From: Vreelandella nanhaiensis | GTDB taxonomy: Bacteria > Pseudomonadota > Gammaproteobacteria > Pseudomonadales > Halomonadaceae | NCBI RefSeq assembly: GCF_003990185.1 | Contig: NZ_RZHF01000029.1 | Coordinates: 1 to 64,000, forward strand | Length of the DNA stretch: 64,000 bases | Reading direction: 5' to 3' | Part shown: one piece after another, positions 7,701-17,042 of the stretch | How the letters are laid out: the number at the start of each line of letters is the position of its first letter | Position numbering within the stretch: position 1 is the first letter of the stretch | The notes under the pieces: model-generated | The model's input: only the letters and a program-made list of their open reading frames with translations | Databases searched by the model: none | Told to the model about the DNA's origin: nothing | Position numbers and translations under genes: made by a program

Positions 7701-9511
7701 GAATACTCTAAGTGGTAGCGGTGGGAAAGGTGCTGCTTGAAGTCCTTGACGATATGCAGCGACTCCCGCAGTAGATCGCGCTCAAGAGAGGACAGCTCCT
7801 GAACGATGACACGGTTGGAGTGGGTATCATTAACCTTCTGGCTACTCAGCTGTTGCTTAAGGCGCAGTTCGGTCAATAGCGATAGAGCCTCCCCCAGGTC
7901 ATCGGCCATGCGGCGCTCCAGGCGGCCGTCATCGGCAAGCGCCTTCAACCGGCCAAGCGTTGAGGTCACGCCAATACGCCGCTCAAGCGCCATGGTACGC
8001 ACGCCGTGCACAATAGGAAAAATACCGCCCTTCTTGATATCGATACCGTGCTGGGGCTTTTTAAGCGAGCCAAACAGGGTCAGTGGCGTTGAAAAGCGCA
8101 GCGCCGTACGGGCCAGATAGGAAAGCAGAATTTCATCGCGAGCACAGCGTTCAAACAGCGCTTCGCGCACGCCCTCTAGCAGCCGCGGATTACCCGCAAC
8201 CGAGTGGGCGTCAAGCATAATGGCAAGTTTCATCAGGCTGTCGCCATCGCGCACGTCAGCCCACCTGGCAATGCTTTTTTTCCATTCAGTGACACTTGCC
8301 ACCCACTGTGGATTGGATACCATGATATTGCCTGGGCACGACGGGTATCCCAAAGTAATCAGGGTATTGGTCAAGGCCTGCATATCCCCTGCAACCTCGG
8401 GCCACTGCGCATCGTCGGCCAGAATCAGCCCGTTATCCTGATCCGTTTTCAGAATCTGCTCACCCCGGCCTTCGCTGCCCATGACCATCAGGCAGCCTTG
8501 GGAATGATGCTGTTCATCCACGGTAAATTCCCAGGCCTTGTTCATGATGCGGCCGTTGAGTGCTGCAAGCAGATCCATGGCAAAGCGCAGCTTGACGCCC
8601 TGCGCCATGAGCGCGCTGACCAGCTCAGGAGTGCGATGGCTCGCTGCTGCCAATGTTTCCAGATCATTGGCCTGCTCCACCTGCAAGCTCACCACGTAGC
8701 TTCTGCTGGAAAAATAGCTGAGTACGTCAGTGAGCTCGACCACCCCTTTTAGCGTTGACTGCTCCATGACCACGACCCGCGTCACCTTGTGCCGGGTCAT
8801 TAATACCAAGGCTTCAAAGAGATACTGATCGGGTGTCACGGTGACCAGCGAAAAGTGCGCTACCTGATCAATAAGGGCGGCCTGCGTGTACCCTTTGACG
8901 ACCAGGCCGTTGAGCAAATCCGTTTTAGTAACCATGCCAAGCCTGCCTTGGGTCTCGACCAACAGGCTGTCGGCATGACTGTCATTGAGCTTTTTTACGG
9001 CGTTGGCAATGCTGATTGATGCATCCATCAGCAGCGGTTGGCGCATGCATTCGCTGACTTTGGCCAGCATGAACCCCGCCATGGTCACGCCACCTTCGGC
9101 ACGCTTTTCAGTCAGTAAACGCGCTTTATGCGCCAGCGTCTGCCTAAAAAACTGCTCAAACGGCGGATACTGCCGACATAGCTGGGTAAATAGCGTGCTG
9201 GGCATGAGATAACATAAGCACTCCTGCTCGGCTTGAAAGCGATAGCGGCTTTTGCCGTTCAAGAGACTGATAGCACCAAACAGGTCGCCTGCCGTGTAGT
9301 GGCCTATACGGGCGCTGGCGGCAGGCAAGGTGGTGTCGATCTCGGCGACTTCGCCTTTATGGACAAGAAAGACATATTCGCCCTTTTCGCCCGTTTCTAG
9401 AATGATCGTATCGGGCTCAAAGTAAGCAAGGTCCATGCCTCGGCGAACGTGGTCGCGCCCTTCATCATCAAGCAGCGTAAACGGCGGCTGGGACAGATCA
9501 ACATCAACCAT
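7697..9511 (-). CDS. CNB-CBS-DUF294 nucleotidyltransferase-like signalling protein
   Basis: Domains in order are a cyclic-nucleotide-binding fold (about residues 10-135), a pair of CBS domains (150-280), a DUF294 nucleotidyltransferase-like domain with GSEGRGEQ and the acidic DQDNG (about 345-365), and a DUF294 C-terminal domain. The protein is probably cytosolic and senses a nucleotide. I chose the ATG at 9511 because GAGGG lies 8 nt upstream; the frame is also open from a GTG at 9526 with a poor ribosome site. It is divergent from the acetate symporter genes across a 719-bp gap and coupled to the exonuclease-like gene. Its reaction is unknown. Confidence 0.85.
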   Translation of the reverse strand: MVDVDLSQPPFTLLDDEGRDHVRRGMDLAYFEPDTIILETGEKGEYVFLVHKGEVAEIDTTLPAASARIGHYTAGDLFGAISLLNGKSRYRFQAEQECLCYLMPSTLFTQLCRQYPPFEQFFRQTLAHKARLLTEKRAEGGVTMAGFMLAKVSECMRQPLLMDASISIANAVKKLNDSHADSLLVETQGRLGMVTKTDLLNGLVVKGYTQAALIDQVAHFSLVTVTPDQYLFEALVLMTRHKVTRVVVMEQSTLKGVVELTDVLSYFSSRSYVVSLQVEQANDLETLAAASHRTPELVSALMAQGVKLRFAMDLLAALNGRIMNKAWEFTVDEQHHSQGCLMVMGSEGRGEQILKTDQDNGLILADDAQWPEVAGDMQALTNTLITLGYPSCPGNIMVSNPQWVASVTEWKKSIARWADVRDGDSLMKLAIMLDAHSVAGNPRLLEGVREALFERCARDEILLSYLARTALRFSTPLTLFGSLKKPQHGIDIKKGGIFPIVHGVRTMALERRIGVTSTLGRLKALADDGRLERRMADDLGEALSLLTELRLKQQLSSQKVNDTHSNRVIVQELSSLERDLLRESLHIVKDFKQHLSHRYHLEYS

Positions 9512-9608
9512 GGGGCATGCCCTCACGACAAAGCTCTTTTACTAAAGAGGAAAGCGACGGATAACGTAAAGGCGATCAGATCAATCGTACGTATGGGAAC
9601 CATTCCTG

Positions 9609-9630
9609 CATACGGTTTGTGTGCCGTATG
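9609..9630. repeat. inverted repeat CATACGG/CCGTATG
   Basis: A perfect 7-bp inverted repeat (9609-9615 and 9624-9630) surrounds an 8-nt centre. It lies about 100 bp upstream of the CNB-CBS-DUF294 start, in its probable leader or promoter. It could be an operator or an RNA hairpin. Confidence 0.4.
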
Positions 9631-9772
9631 TCGCTTGTTATTGTTAAACGGGAAAGCATCTTTTGTTAACAGCCAGTCGACGCAGACAACAACTAATTAA
9701 AGTTAAAAATTATTAAAATTTATTTAAACAGCATGCTTTCAAACCTCTTCATATACCTTTAGCTATGCTGCT

Positions 9773-9789
9773 AACGTCGACTCGACGTT
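9773..9789. promoter_or_regulatory. perfect 17-nt palindrome, candidate operator
   Basis: AACGTCGA-C-TCGACGTT is a perfect 8-bp inverted repeat around one central base, far too tight for an RNA hairpin and therefore more like a dimeric regulator site. It sits between the divergent CNB-CBS-DUF294 and acetate symporter genes. The CrbR-type regulator encoded nearby is a possible binder, but nothing here proves it. Confidence 0.45.
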
Positions 9790-10145
9790 TGGATTAACGA
9801 CTAAAGTAGTGCTTTTAAAAGTCTAAAACAGACATAACTAGCCGCTTATTAAAAGTAGCAAACAATAGCTTAAACCAAACCCTAGACCATCGTTCTATTA
9901 ACCGGCAGCCATTCGACGCGAGACAAAAAATTTCTTTTATTACAGCAGTATTAAAACGCACCTGTATTTCTAAACGGTTGTGATACCAAAGTCTGGGATT
10001 TATTTTTTAGCTATTATTGTCCAGTATTAACACTGTATGATTCAGGGTAATCTCATATGATCAACCAAAACTTGCCTTAGCGCTTAAACGACAACTCAGC
10101 CAAATTGAACCGATCTTATAACTGACAACTAAGAGATAAGTGGCT

Positions 10146-10175
10146 TTTGGCGTGTAATTACCCTGATACGCCAAA
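10146..10175. promoter_or_regulatory. inverted repeat upstream of the symporter small subunit
   Basis: TTTGGCGT (10146-10153) and ACGCCAAA (10168-10175) form a perfect 8-bp inverted repeat with 14 nt between, ending 55 bp before the ATG at 10231. It may be an operator or a leader hairpin for the symporter operon. Confidence 0.45.
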
Positions 10176-10230
10176 CGCTATTCCTGGTGAACTTTCCAAA
10201 CCTTAAAAAACACAAGTGGAGAGCAACACA

Positions 10231-10491
10231 ATGGCAGACGACAAATCCAATGCTGCTGAATACTGGAAAGCCAACGTTCGCTTGATCTTCGGATGCCTAG
10301 TGGTATGGGCCTTCGTTTCTTATGGATGCGCGATCTTGTTCCGTCCGATCCTGGCGGGCATTCCTGTGGGGGGAACAGACCTGGGCTTCTGGTTTGCTCA
10401 GCAAGGCTCCATCCTTACCTTCATCGTTCTTATTTTCTTCTACGCCTGGAGAATGAATAAGCTCGATGCAAAATTTGGCCTGGGGGAGTAA
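10231..10491 (+). CDS. sodium/solute symporter small subunit, DUF4212
   Basis: This is an 86-residue protein with two membrane helices and the DUF4212 signature, including the AEYWKANVRL start and the GFWFAQQGS segment between the helices. These small subunits are encoded directly before a VC_2705-type sodium:solute symporter, as here (6-bp gap), and are thought to act with it. The start is the ATG at 10231, with GGAG 10 nt upstream; the frame also opens at a GTG inside that ribosome site, which I reject. Confidence 0.92.
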   Translation: MADDKSNAAEYWKANVRLIFGCLVVWAFVSYGCAILFRPILAGIPVGGTDLGFWFAQQGSILTFIVLIFFYAWRMNKLDAKFGLGE

Positions 10492-10497
10492 GTCAAC

Positions 10498-12279
10498 ATG
10501 AGCCAGTTTGCGATTAACCTTCTGTTCGTTGGCGCCTCCTTTGCCCTGTATATCGGCATTGCGATCTGGGCGCGTGCGGGGTCTACCAAGGACTTTTATG
10601 TGGCGGGTGGTGGTGTTCATCCGATTACCAACGGGATGGCGACAGCCGCTGACTGGATGTCGGCCGCCTCGTTTATTTCCATGGCAGGCCTTCTGGCCTC
10701 CGGTGGCTATGCCAACTCTACGTTCCTGATGGGCTGGACCGGCGGCTTCGTTATTCTTGCGATGCTGCTGGCACCGTACCTGCGTAAATTCGGCAAATTC
10801 ACCGTACCGGATTTCATCGGCGACCGTTTCTACAGCAACACGGCCCGCTTTGTCGCCATCGTGTGCCTGATTATTGCATCGGTCACCTATGTTATCGGCC
10901 AGATGACCGGCGCTGGCGTGGCCTTTTCACGCTTTCTGGAAGTCAGCAACACCTGGGGTATCTGGCTCGCCGCCCTGATCGTTTTCCTGTATGCCGTTTT
11001 CGGCGGTATGAAGGGGATCACTTATACCCAGGTGGCTCAGTACATCGTTTTGATTGTTGCCTACACCATTCCTGCGGTGTTTATTGCATTCCAGCTTACC
11101 GGCAACCCAATTCCCATGTTCGGCATGTTCAGTACGCACACCGAGTCTGGCGTCCCCCTGCTGCAGAAGCTTGATGACGTAGTCAGCGCGCTGGGCTTCC
11201 AGGACTACACCGCCGACGTGGACAATAAGCTCAATATGGTGCTGTTCACGCTCTCGCTGATGGTGGGTACAGCCGGCCTTCCTCATGTTATCATTCGCTT
11301 TTTCACCGTGCCTAAGGTATCCGATGCACGCTGGTCAGCCGGTTGGGCGCTGGTGTTCATCGCCCTGCTCTACCTTACTGCTCCGGCAGTAGGTTCCATG
11401 GCGCGCCTCAATCTGATGACCACGGTTTATCCGGAAATGGCAGGCCAGGTTGAGAACTATGAAGAAGCAGCGCAAACGCCCATTCTTTATGAAGATCGCC
11501 CAGGCTGGTTCCGCACTTGGGAGGATACCGGGCTCATCACCTTCAATGACCTGAATAACGATGGCCGCATTCAGTTCTACAACGATGCCGCTGACTACGC
11601 CGATCGTGGCTGGGAAGGCAACGAGCTAACGGTTAACAACGATATCCTGGTGCTTGCTAACCCGGAAATCGCTAACCTGCCAGGCTGGGTAATCGGTTTA
11701 ATTGCTGCTGGCGGTATTGCCGCGGCCCTTTCAACGGCGGCCGGGCTACTACTCGCGATCTCCTCAGCAATCAGCCACGACTTGATCAAGACGATGATCA
11801 ATCCGAGGATTTCCGAGAAAGGTGAGATGCTCGCGGCTCGGATCTCCATGGGGGGTGCTATCCTACTGGCGACTTACCTGGGCCTGAACCCGCCCGGTTT
11901 TGCGGCCCAGACCGTGGCACTTGCCTTCGGGATTGCCGGTGCATCGCTGTTCCCGGCGCTGATGATGGGTATTTTCTCAACCCGCATGAACAACGTGGGC
12001 GCGATTGCCGGTATGCTGTCAGGTCTGATCTGCACGCTGCTGTATATCTTCACTTACCTGGGTTGGTTCTTTATCCCAGGCACCAATACGCTGGCCAATA
12101 CGCCTGACAACTGGATCATGGGTATCTCCCCGCTCTCCTTTGGTGCAGTAGGTGCGATGATCAACTTTATCGTGGCCTTCGCGGTATCCAGCGTCACGGC
12201 CAGACCGCCGCAAGAAATTCGCGAACTGGTGGAAAGTGTTCGCTATCCAAAAGGTGCTGGTGTAGCGATTGATCACTAA
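10498..12279 (+). CDS. actP: ActP-like sodium:solute (acetate) symporter
   Basis: This is a 593-residue SSS-family permease of the inner membrane with about 13 helices. Its small DUF4212 partner and the acs/crbS/crbR neighbours point to uptake of acetate or another short carboxylate. An 85-residue hydrophilic insert (about residues 310-395) interrupts the helices. It contains DLNNDGRIQFYND, which resembles an EF-hand or dockerin calcium loop but has Asn at the twelfth position. The symbol actP rests on context; the sequence fits the VC_2705 subfamily better than classical YjcG, so the substrate is inferred. Confidence 0.85.
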   Translation: MSQFAINLLFVGASFALYIGIAIWARAGSTKDFYVAGGGVHPITNGMATAADWMSAASFISMAGLLASGGYANSTFLMGWTGGFVILAMLLAPYLRKFGKFTVPDFIGDRFYSNTARFVAIVCLIIASVTYVIGQMTGAGVAFSRFLEVSNTWGIWLAALIVFLYAVFGGMKGITYTQVAQYIVLIVAYTIPAVFIAFQLTGNPIPMFGMFSTHTESGVPLLQKLDDVVSALGFQDYTADVDNKLNMVLFTLSLMVGTAGLPHVIIRFFTVPKVSDARWSAGWALVFIALLYLTAPAVGSMARLNLMTTVYPEMAGQVENYEEAAQTPILYEDRPGWFRTWEDTGLITFNDLNNDGRIQFYNDAADYADRGWEGNELTVNNDILVLANPEIANLPGWVIGLIAAGGIAAALSTAAGLLLAISSAISHDLIKTMINPRISEKGEMLAARISMGGAILLATYLGLNPPGFAAQTVALAFGIAGASLFPALMMGIFSTRMNNVGAIAGMLSGLICTLLYIFTYLGWFFIPGTNTLANTPDNWIMGISPLSFGAVGAMINFIVAFAVSSVTARPPQEIRELVESVRYPKGAGVAIDH

Positions 12280-12326
12280 GCCATAATCATTCCGAGCGTT
12301 TTACGCGTCGGAAATCATAGAGTGAC

Positions 12327-12354
12327 CATCGGGCCTCCTCAGGGAGGCCCGATG
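12327..12354 (+). terminator. hairpin terminator or attenuator after the symporter gene
   Basis: A perfect 12-bp stem (CATCGGGCCTCC with GGAGGCCCGATG) closes a 4-nt loop TCAG, 47 bp after the symporter stop and 20 bp before the next gene. The following bases (ACTTTC) are not a full T-run, so it may only reduce read-through or stabilise the symporter mRNA. Confidence 0.6.
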
Positions 12355-12374
12355 ACTTTCAGAAAGGATGTTTT

Positions 12375-12896
12375 ATGATATGGCACTTGATCGCCGCCGT
12401 GTTTGCCGGGCTTGCCGGCGCAGGGATTGGCCTACTCCTTCGCACGTTAAGCGGCAAACGACTTCCCAAATGGATCGTGCCTGTCTTCGGTGGGCTTGGC
12501 ATGCTGGCCTACCAGATCCAAGTTGAGTACATGTGGTTTGAACATAAGCAGGCACAGTTGCCTGATACTGCCATGGTTATTTCAAGCGATACTTCAAGCG
12601 CCGTATGGCGTCCCTGGACCTTTGCTTTTCCCATGACCACCAAGTTTAGCGTCGTCGATAGCGACAATATCGTTACCCGTGAGATTGATGGCACGCAGGT
12701 GGTGGAATTCATTCTGTATCAGTTCGAGCGCCACCATACCGATATCCTGATCACCCAGCCTTACGTTCTAAACTGCGCAAGCCGCGAGCTGATACCAATG
12801 AATACCGACACAGGAGAAGCACAGCTTAGCGAGCTTCGCCGACTGCGCGAAACATCTCCGCTATTAACCACCGTGTGCGGTCTCGCTGGCGTGTAA
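12375..12896 (+). CDS. hypothetical membrane-anchored protein in the acetate locus
   Basis: I do not recognise this 173-residue protein. Residues 1-22 and about 33-50 are hydrophobic helices separated by a short basic loop. The remaining 120 residues form a soluble domain with two cysteines (in NCASRE and TTVCGL). The start is the ATG with AAAGGA upstream. It lies between the symporter and the CrbS-type sensor on the same strand, after a strong hairpin and 89 bp before crbS. A role in acetate sensing or transport can only be inferred from position. Confidence 0.7.
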   Translation: MIWHLIAAVFAGLAGAGIGLLLRTLSGKRLPKWIVPVFGGLGMLAYQIQVEYMWFEHKQAQLPDTAMVISSDTSSAVWRPWTFAFPMTTKFSVVDSDNIVTREIDGTQVVEFILYQFERHHTDILITQPYVLNCASRELIPMNTDTGEAQLSELRRLRETSPLLTTVCGLAGV

Positions 12897-12985
12897 GCGA
12901 GACGTAAGTGTTCGTCTTCGCCTAGAATGAGGCTCTTTGTACGCGCCGCTCGCTAGGCGAGATAAACGTTGGTGGGGGAATAGGC

Positions 12986-15900
12986 ATGTTTCACGGTGGG
13001 CTACTGGTCGCGGTATCACTTCTGTATATCGCGGTTTTGTTCGGTATTGCCTGGTATGGCGACCGTCGTGCACGTACCCACGGGGCTAGCCGTCGGCGGC
13101 CTATTATTTATAGCCTGGCGTTGGCCATCTACTGCACCTCGTGGACCTTTTACGGGGCGGTCGGCCAGGCAGCCACTGCAGGCTGGTCATTTGCCAGCAT
13201 TTTCGTTGGGCCCATCCTGACATTTTTGCTGTTCTGGCCGGTGCTGGCCAAGATGATTCGCGTGGCCAAGCATCAAAATGTCACGTCCATTGCCGATTTT
13301 ATCGCCTCACGCTACGGCAAGACCCAATCGCTGGCGGCGTTTGCGAGTCTGGTGGCACTGGTCGGCACGCTTCCCTATATCGCGCTCCAGCTTAAAGCGG
13401 TCTCGACAACCTTTAGCGTCTTGACCGATACCGATACCACGGGCGCGCCGCTATTTGGCGACACAGCCTTTTATGTGGCGATTGTCATGGTGGTATTTGC
13501 AATCTTGTTTGGCACCCGCCACACCGATGCCACCGAGCACCATGAAGGCCTAATTCACGCTGTGGCGTTCGAGTCGATAGTAAAACTCCTGGCCTTTGTA
13601 GTGCTGGGCGCGTTCGTTACCTGGGGCATGTTTGATGGTTTGGGCGAGCTGATGGGCCATGCCGAGAGCCAGCTTGAACTGCAGCGCCAGCTCGCCAACC
13701 AGGACTTTGGACAAAGCTTCTGGGCACAAACCCTGCTCGCCATGCTGGCGATTCTATGCCTTCCCCGCCAATTTCACGTCGCGGTGGTCGAGAACATCCA
13801 CCCTGATGATGCCACCAAGGCCCGCTGGCTGTTTCCCCTCTACCTTTTAGCTATTGCCTTTTTCGTGGTGCCGCTGGCCGCCGCCGGGCTGTTACTGTTT
13901 TCAGAAAGCGGCGTGGAACCCGACACCTACGTGCTGGCGCTCTCTATGCAGTCCGGCCAACAGTGGCTGACACTGCTTACCTTTATTGGCGGCTTTTCAG
14001 CCGCCACCGGCATGGTAATAGTGGCGGCCGTGGCGGTATCCATCATGATTTCCAATGAGATTGTCATACCGGCGCTATTTAGATTGCGCTGGTTTGATAC
14101 CAAAGCCCGCGATTACGGCCGTCTGGTGCTGCGTGCACGGCGTATTACCATCGCCGTGGTGCTGGCCATGGCCTACGGCTTCTATCGGATGATCGCCGAG
14201 TTCACCTCGCTGGCTTCTATTGGCATGCTCTCTTTTGCTGCTGCGGCCCAGTTTGCTCCTGCCTTGATTGGCGGCCTTTACTGGAAACGTGGTAACCGGT
14301 TGGGCGTTATTGTAGGTATGAATGCTGGCTTTGCCATCTGGGCTTACAGCCTTTTGATGCCTGCCATGATCAATGCCGGGGTGCTGCCTGCAATGTGGCT
14401 CCAAGGCGGGCCACTTGGCGTGGCCTGGCTCTCGCCCACCGGGCTTTTCGGGCTGAACCTGGGCGACAACTTTACCCACGGCGTGATGCTGTCGCTCGGG
14501 GTTAACCTGTTTTGCTACATCTTCATTTCCCAGGTGACCTCGCAGCGCGTGGTGGAGCGTATTCAGGCCTCGCTGTTTGTAGATAGCGTTGAAACCCGCC
14601 AGACCTCGGTTAACCGCCCTTGGACAGGCGCTACCACTGTGGGTGATCTCAAGGTGCTATGCGAGCGCTTTCTAGGGGCTGGACAAGTCGACCGGGCATT
14701 TGAGGATTACGCCCGCCGCACAGGCAAACCTCTGGATAACAGCATGCGGGCATCCATTGACGTTATTCAGTTTACCGAACGCTTTCTTGCCTCAGTGTTA
14801 GGGGCTTCCTCGGCGCGCATTGTGGTGAACTCGGCGCTGCAGGGTCGTGGAATTGGCATTTCCGATGTCATCTCGATTGTCGATGAAGCATCCCAAGTAC
14901 TTGAGTTCAACCGCGCACTACTTCAGGCTACCATTGAGAACATCAACCAGGGCATTAGCGTAGTCGACCAGAACCTGCGCCTGGTGGTCTGGAACCAGCG
15001 CTACCTTGAACTGTTTCGCTTTCCGGACCATCTGATTCGCGTCGGCGCGCCAATTGATCGTATCTTCCGCTATAACGCGCATAACGGCGAGTATGGCCCG
15101 GGCGACCCGGAAGAGCATGTTCAATTGCTGCTGGATAACATTCGCGATGGCCACCCCCATCGCTATGTTCGCTATCGCCAGGACGGCAGCGTGCTTGAAG
15201 TCCAGGGCAATCCCATGCCCGGCGGCGGGTTTGTTTACACTTACCAGGACATTACCCAGCAAAAACGCATTGAAGAAGCGCTGATTCGCTCGGAAAACAA
15301 TATCCGTATTTACACCGACAACGTCCCTGCGCTGATCGCCTATTTTGATAAAGAGTGCCGTTATCTATTCACCAACCGTGCCTACGAGCAGGCGTTCAGC
15401 ATTGATCGTAATGCGGTCATTGGACGACGCTTTGAAGACGTGCTTTCGCTAAAACAGGCAGAAGAACGCGTCCCTTGGGTTGAGCGCGCGCTAGCCGGAG
15501 AACGGGTGAGTTTTGAGGTAGCCATGCGCGTAAACGACGTCATGCGCTATATGCTGGTTACCTACACGCCCCACTTTGGTGACAGCCAGTCTATTCTTGG
15601 TTTCTTTGCCTTGTATCAGGATATTACCGAACGGCGCCGGGCAGAGATTGCGCTTAAAGAGACCAACGAAACCCTTGAAGAGCGTGTTCGCGAACGCACC
15701 CAGGCACTTTCCGAAGCCAATGCCGCGCTGCGCCAAGAGAACCGTGTACGCGCTGAGGCCGAGCAGGCCCTGCGCCAGGCCAAGCAGTTGGCGGAAGACG
15801 CCAACGCTTCCAAAACCCGCTTTCTGGCCGCGGCAAGCCACGACCTGCTGCAGCCGCTCAATGCTGCAAGGTTATTTACCTCAGCGCTGATGCAAAACGT

Positions 15901-16936
15901 GACGGCCCCGGATACCCAGCGCACCATTGGGCATATCGATAACTCGCTCCAAGCCGCGGAAGAGCTGTTGGGAACCCTGCTGGATATCTCCAAGCTGGAT
16001 GCAGGCGCATTGACGCCACGGCGCAGCCACTTCGCGCTGGCGGATATTTTCCGCCCGCTGCGTGCTGAGTTCGAGGTAATGGCGGATAATCACGGCCTGG
16101 ACCTGGACGTGGTTCCCACCCTGCAGTGGGTTGATTCTGATCCGCAAATGCTGCGCCGGATTGTGCAAAACTTTCTCTCCAACGCGATCCGCTATACCCA
16201 GCATGGTCGTGTACTGCTGGGCTGTCGTCGCAAGGACCAGCGGCTAATCATAGAGGTGTGGGACAGCGGCCCCGGCATTCCAGAATCCAAGCTCACCGAG
16301 ATCTTCCAAGAGTTTCGTCGTCTGGATCAGACCACTCGCCATAAGGAGAGCGAAAAGGGCCTGGGGCTTGGGTTATCCATTGCCGATCGCATGAGCCGAG
16401 TGCTCGACCACCCGATCAAGGTCCGTTCCTGGGAAGGCATCGGCACGGTGTTTTCCGTCAGCGTGCCGATGGTGGGGGCTAAAGAAATGACCGCTGCCGA
16501 GCAGGAGCCTTCAAGCCGTCGCAGCAGCAACAAGCTTGCTGGCGCGCGGATTGTCTGTATTGATAACGAAACGCTCATACTTGAAGGCATGACAGCCATG
16601 CTAAGTGGCTGGGGGTGTGAAGTATTTACCGCCACCAGTATTGGCGGCGCAAAATCGATACTGCGTAACATGGATGGCGACCCGGATGCGATTCTCGCAG
16701 ACTACCATCTGGATAACGAAGTGACCGGCTTAATGGCGCTGGAAGCCCTTAGCGAGCGCTTATCTGGCGCGGTTCCGGGCATTGTGATAACGGCAGATCG
16801 AACCGAAACCGTGGCAGAAGAAGTCAAACGGGGTGGCTATCAACTGCTGTTAAAACCGGTCAAGCCTGCCGCCCTGCGCGCCCTGCTAACCCGCACGCTT
16901 CAGGCTAGCCGAGGCAATATAGGCGCCAGCTCATAA
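12986..16936 (+). CDS. crbS: CrbS-type sodium symporter/sensor histidine kinase hybrid
   Basis: A single 1316-residue protein joins an SSS-type transporter (about 1-530, some 13 helices), a linker resembling the STAC domain (about 540-640), two PAS-like domains (about 650-880), a coiled coil (885-945), a HisKA domain with phospho-accepting His952 (ASHDLLQP), a HATPase domain (about 1050-1165) and a C-terminal receiver with Asp1239 (LADYHL). This is the architecture of CrbS/MxtR, the sensor of the acetate switch in Vibrio and Pseudomonas. GGTGGGGG precedes the start. Its likely partner regulator is encoded convergently just downstream, with acs beyond it. Confidence 0.9.
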   Translation: MFHGGLLVAVSLLYIAVLFGIAWYGDRRARTHGASRRRPIIYSLALAIYCTSWTFYGAVGQAATAGWSFASIFVGPILTFLLFWPVLAKMIRVAKHQNVTSIADFIASRYGKTQSLAAFASLVALVGTLPYIALQLKAVSTTFSVLTDTDTTGAPLFGDTAFYVAIVMVVFAILFGTRHTDATEHHEGLIHAVAFESIVKLLAFVVLGAFVTWGMFDGLGELMGHAESQLELQRQLANQDFGQSFWAQTLLAMLAILCLPRQFHVAVVENIHPDDATKARWLFPLYLLAIAFFVVPLAAAGLLLFSESGVEPDTYVLALSMQSGQQWLTLLTFIGGFSAATGMVIVAAVAVSIMISNEIVIPALFRLRWFDTKARDYGRLVLRARRITIAVVLAMAYGFYRMIAEFTSLASIGMLSFAAAAQFAPALIGGLYWKRGNRLGVIVGMNAGFAIWAYSLLMPAMINAGVLPAMWLQGGPLGVAWLSPTGLFGLNLGDNFTHGVMLSLGVNLFCYIFISQVTSQRVVERIQASLFVDSVETRQTSVNRPWTGATTVGDLKVLCERFLGAGQVDRAFEDYARRTGKPLDNSMRASIDVIQFTERFLASVLGASSARIVVNSALQGRGIGISDVISIVDEASQVLEFNRALLQATIENINQGISVVDQNLRLVVWNQRYLELFRFPDHLIRVGAPIDRIFRYNAHNGEYGPGDPEEHVQLLLDNIRDGHPHRYVRYRQDGSVLEVQGNPMPGGGFVYTYQDITQQKRIEEALIRSENNIRIYTDNVPALIAYFDKECRYLFTNRAYEQAFSIDRNAVIGRRFEDVLSLKQAEERVPWVERALAGERVSFEVAMRVNDVMRYMLVTYTPHFGDSQSILGFFALYQDITERRRAEIALKETNETLEERVRERTQALSEANAALRQENRVRAEAEQALRQAKQLAEDANASKTRFLAAASHDLLQPLNAARLFTSALMQNVTAPDTQRTIGHIDNSLQAAEELLGTLLDISKLDAGALTPRRSHFALADIFRPLRAEFEVMADNHGLDLDVVPTLQWVDSDPQMLRRIVQNFLSNAIRYTQHGRVLLGCRRKDQRLIIEVWDSGPGIPESKLTEIFQEFRRLDQTTRHKESEKGLGLGLSIADRMSRVLDHPIKVRSWEGIGTVFSVSVPMVGAKEMTAAEQEPSSRRSSNKLAGARIVCIDNETLILEGMTAMLSGWGCEVFTATSIGGAKSILRNMDGDPDAILADYHLDNEVTGLMALEALSERLSGAVPGIVITADRTETVAEEVKRGGYQLLLKPVKPAALRALLTRTLQASRGNIGASS

Positions 16937-16984
16937 GTACTACCCACGCGTTTTTTGATAACCTGTCGATTAGCATTCGTCTAT

Positions 16985-17026
16985 AAAAAAACCTCGCTTG
17001 CAACTGAAGCAAGCGAGGTTTTTTTA
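16985..17026. terminator. bidirectional rho-independent terminator between crbS and crbR
   Basis: An 11-bp perfect stem (ACCTCGCTTGC with GCAAGCGAGGT) with a 7-nt loop is flanked by A-tract on the left and T-tract on the right, so it can terminate crbS on the plus strand and crbR on the minus strand. Confidence 0.92.
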
Positions 17027-17042
17027 TACCGGAGAAAAACGC

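Larger units (their letters stand above)
9512..10230. other. 719-bp AT-rich divergent regulatory region
   Basis: No coding region is visible here. It separates the CNB-CBS-DUF294 gene from the acetate symporter pair. The middle (about 9690-9740) is very AT-rich. Three inverted repeats stand out at 9609-9630, 9773-9789 and 10146-10175, listed separately. A region this long in an otherwise compact chromosome suggests several promoters and regulator sites. Confidence 0.6.
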
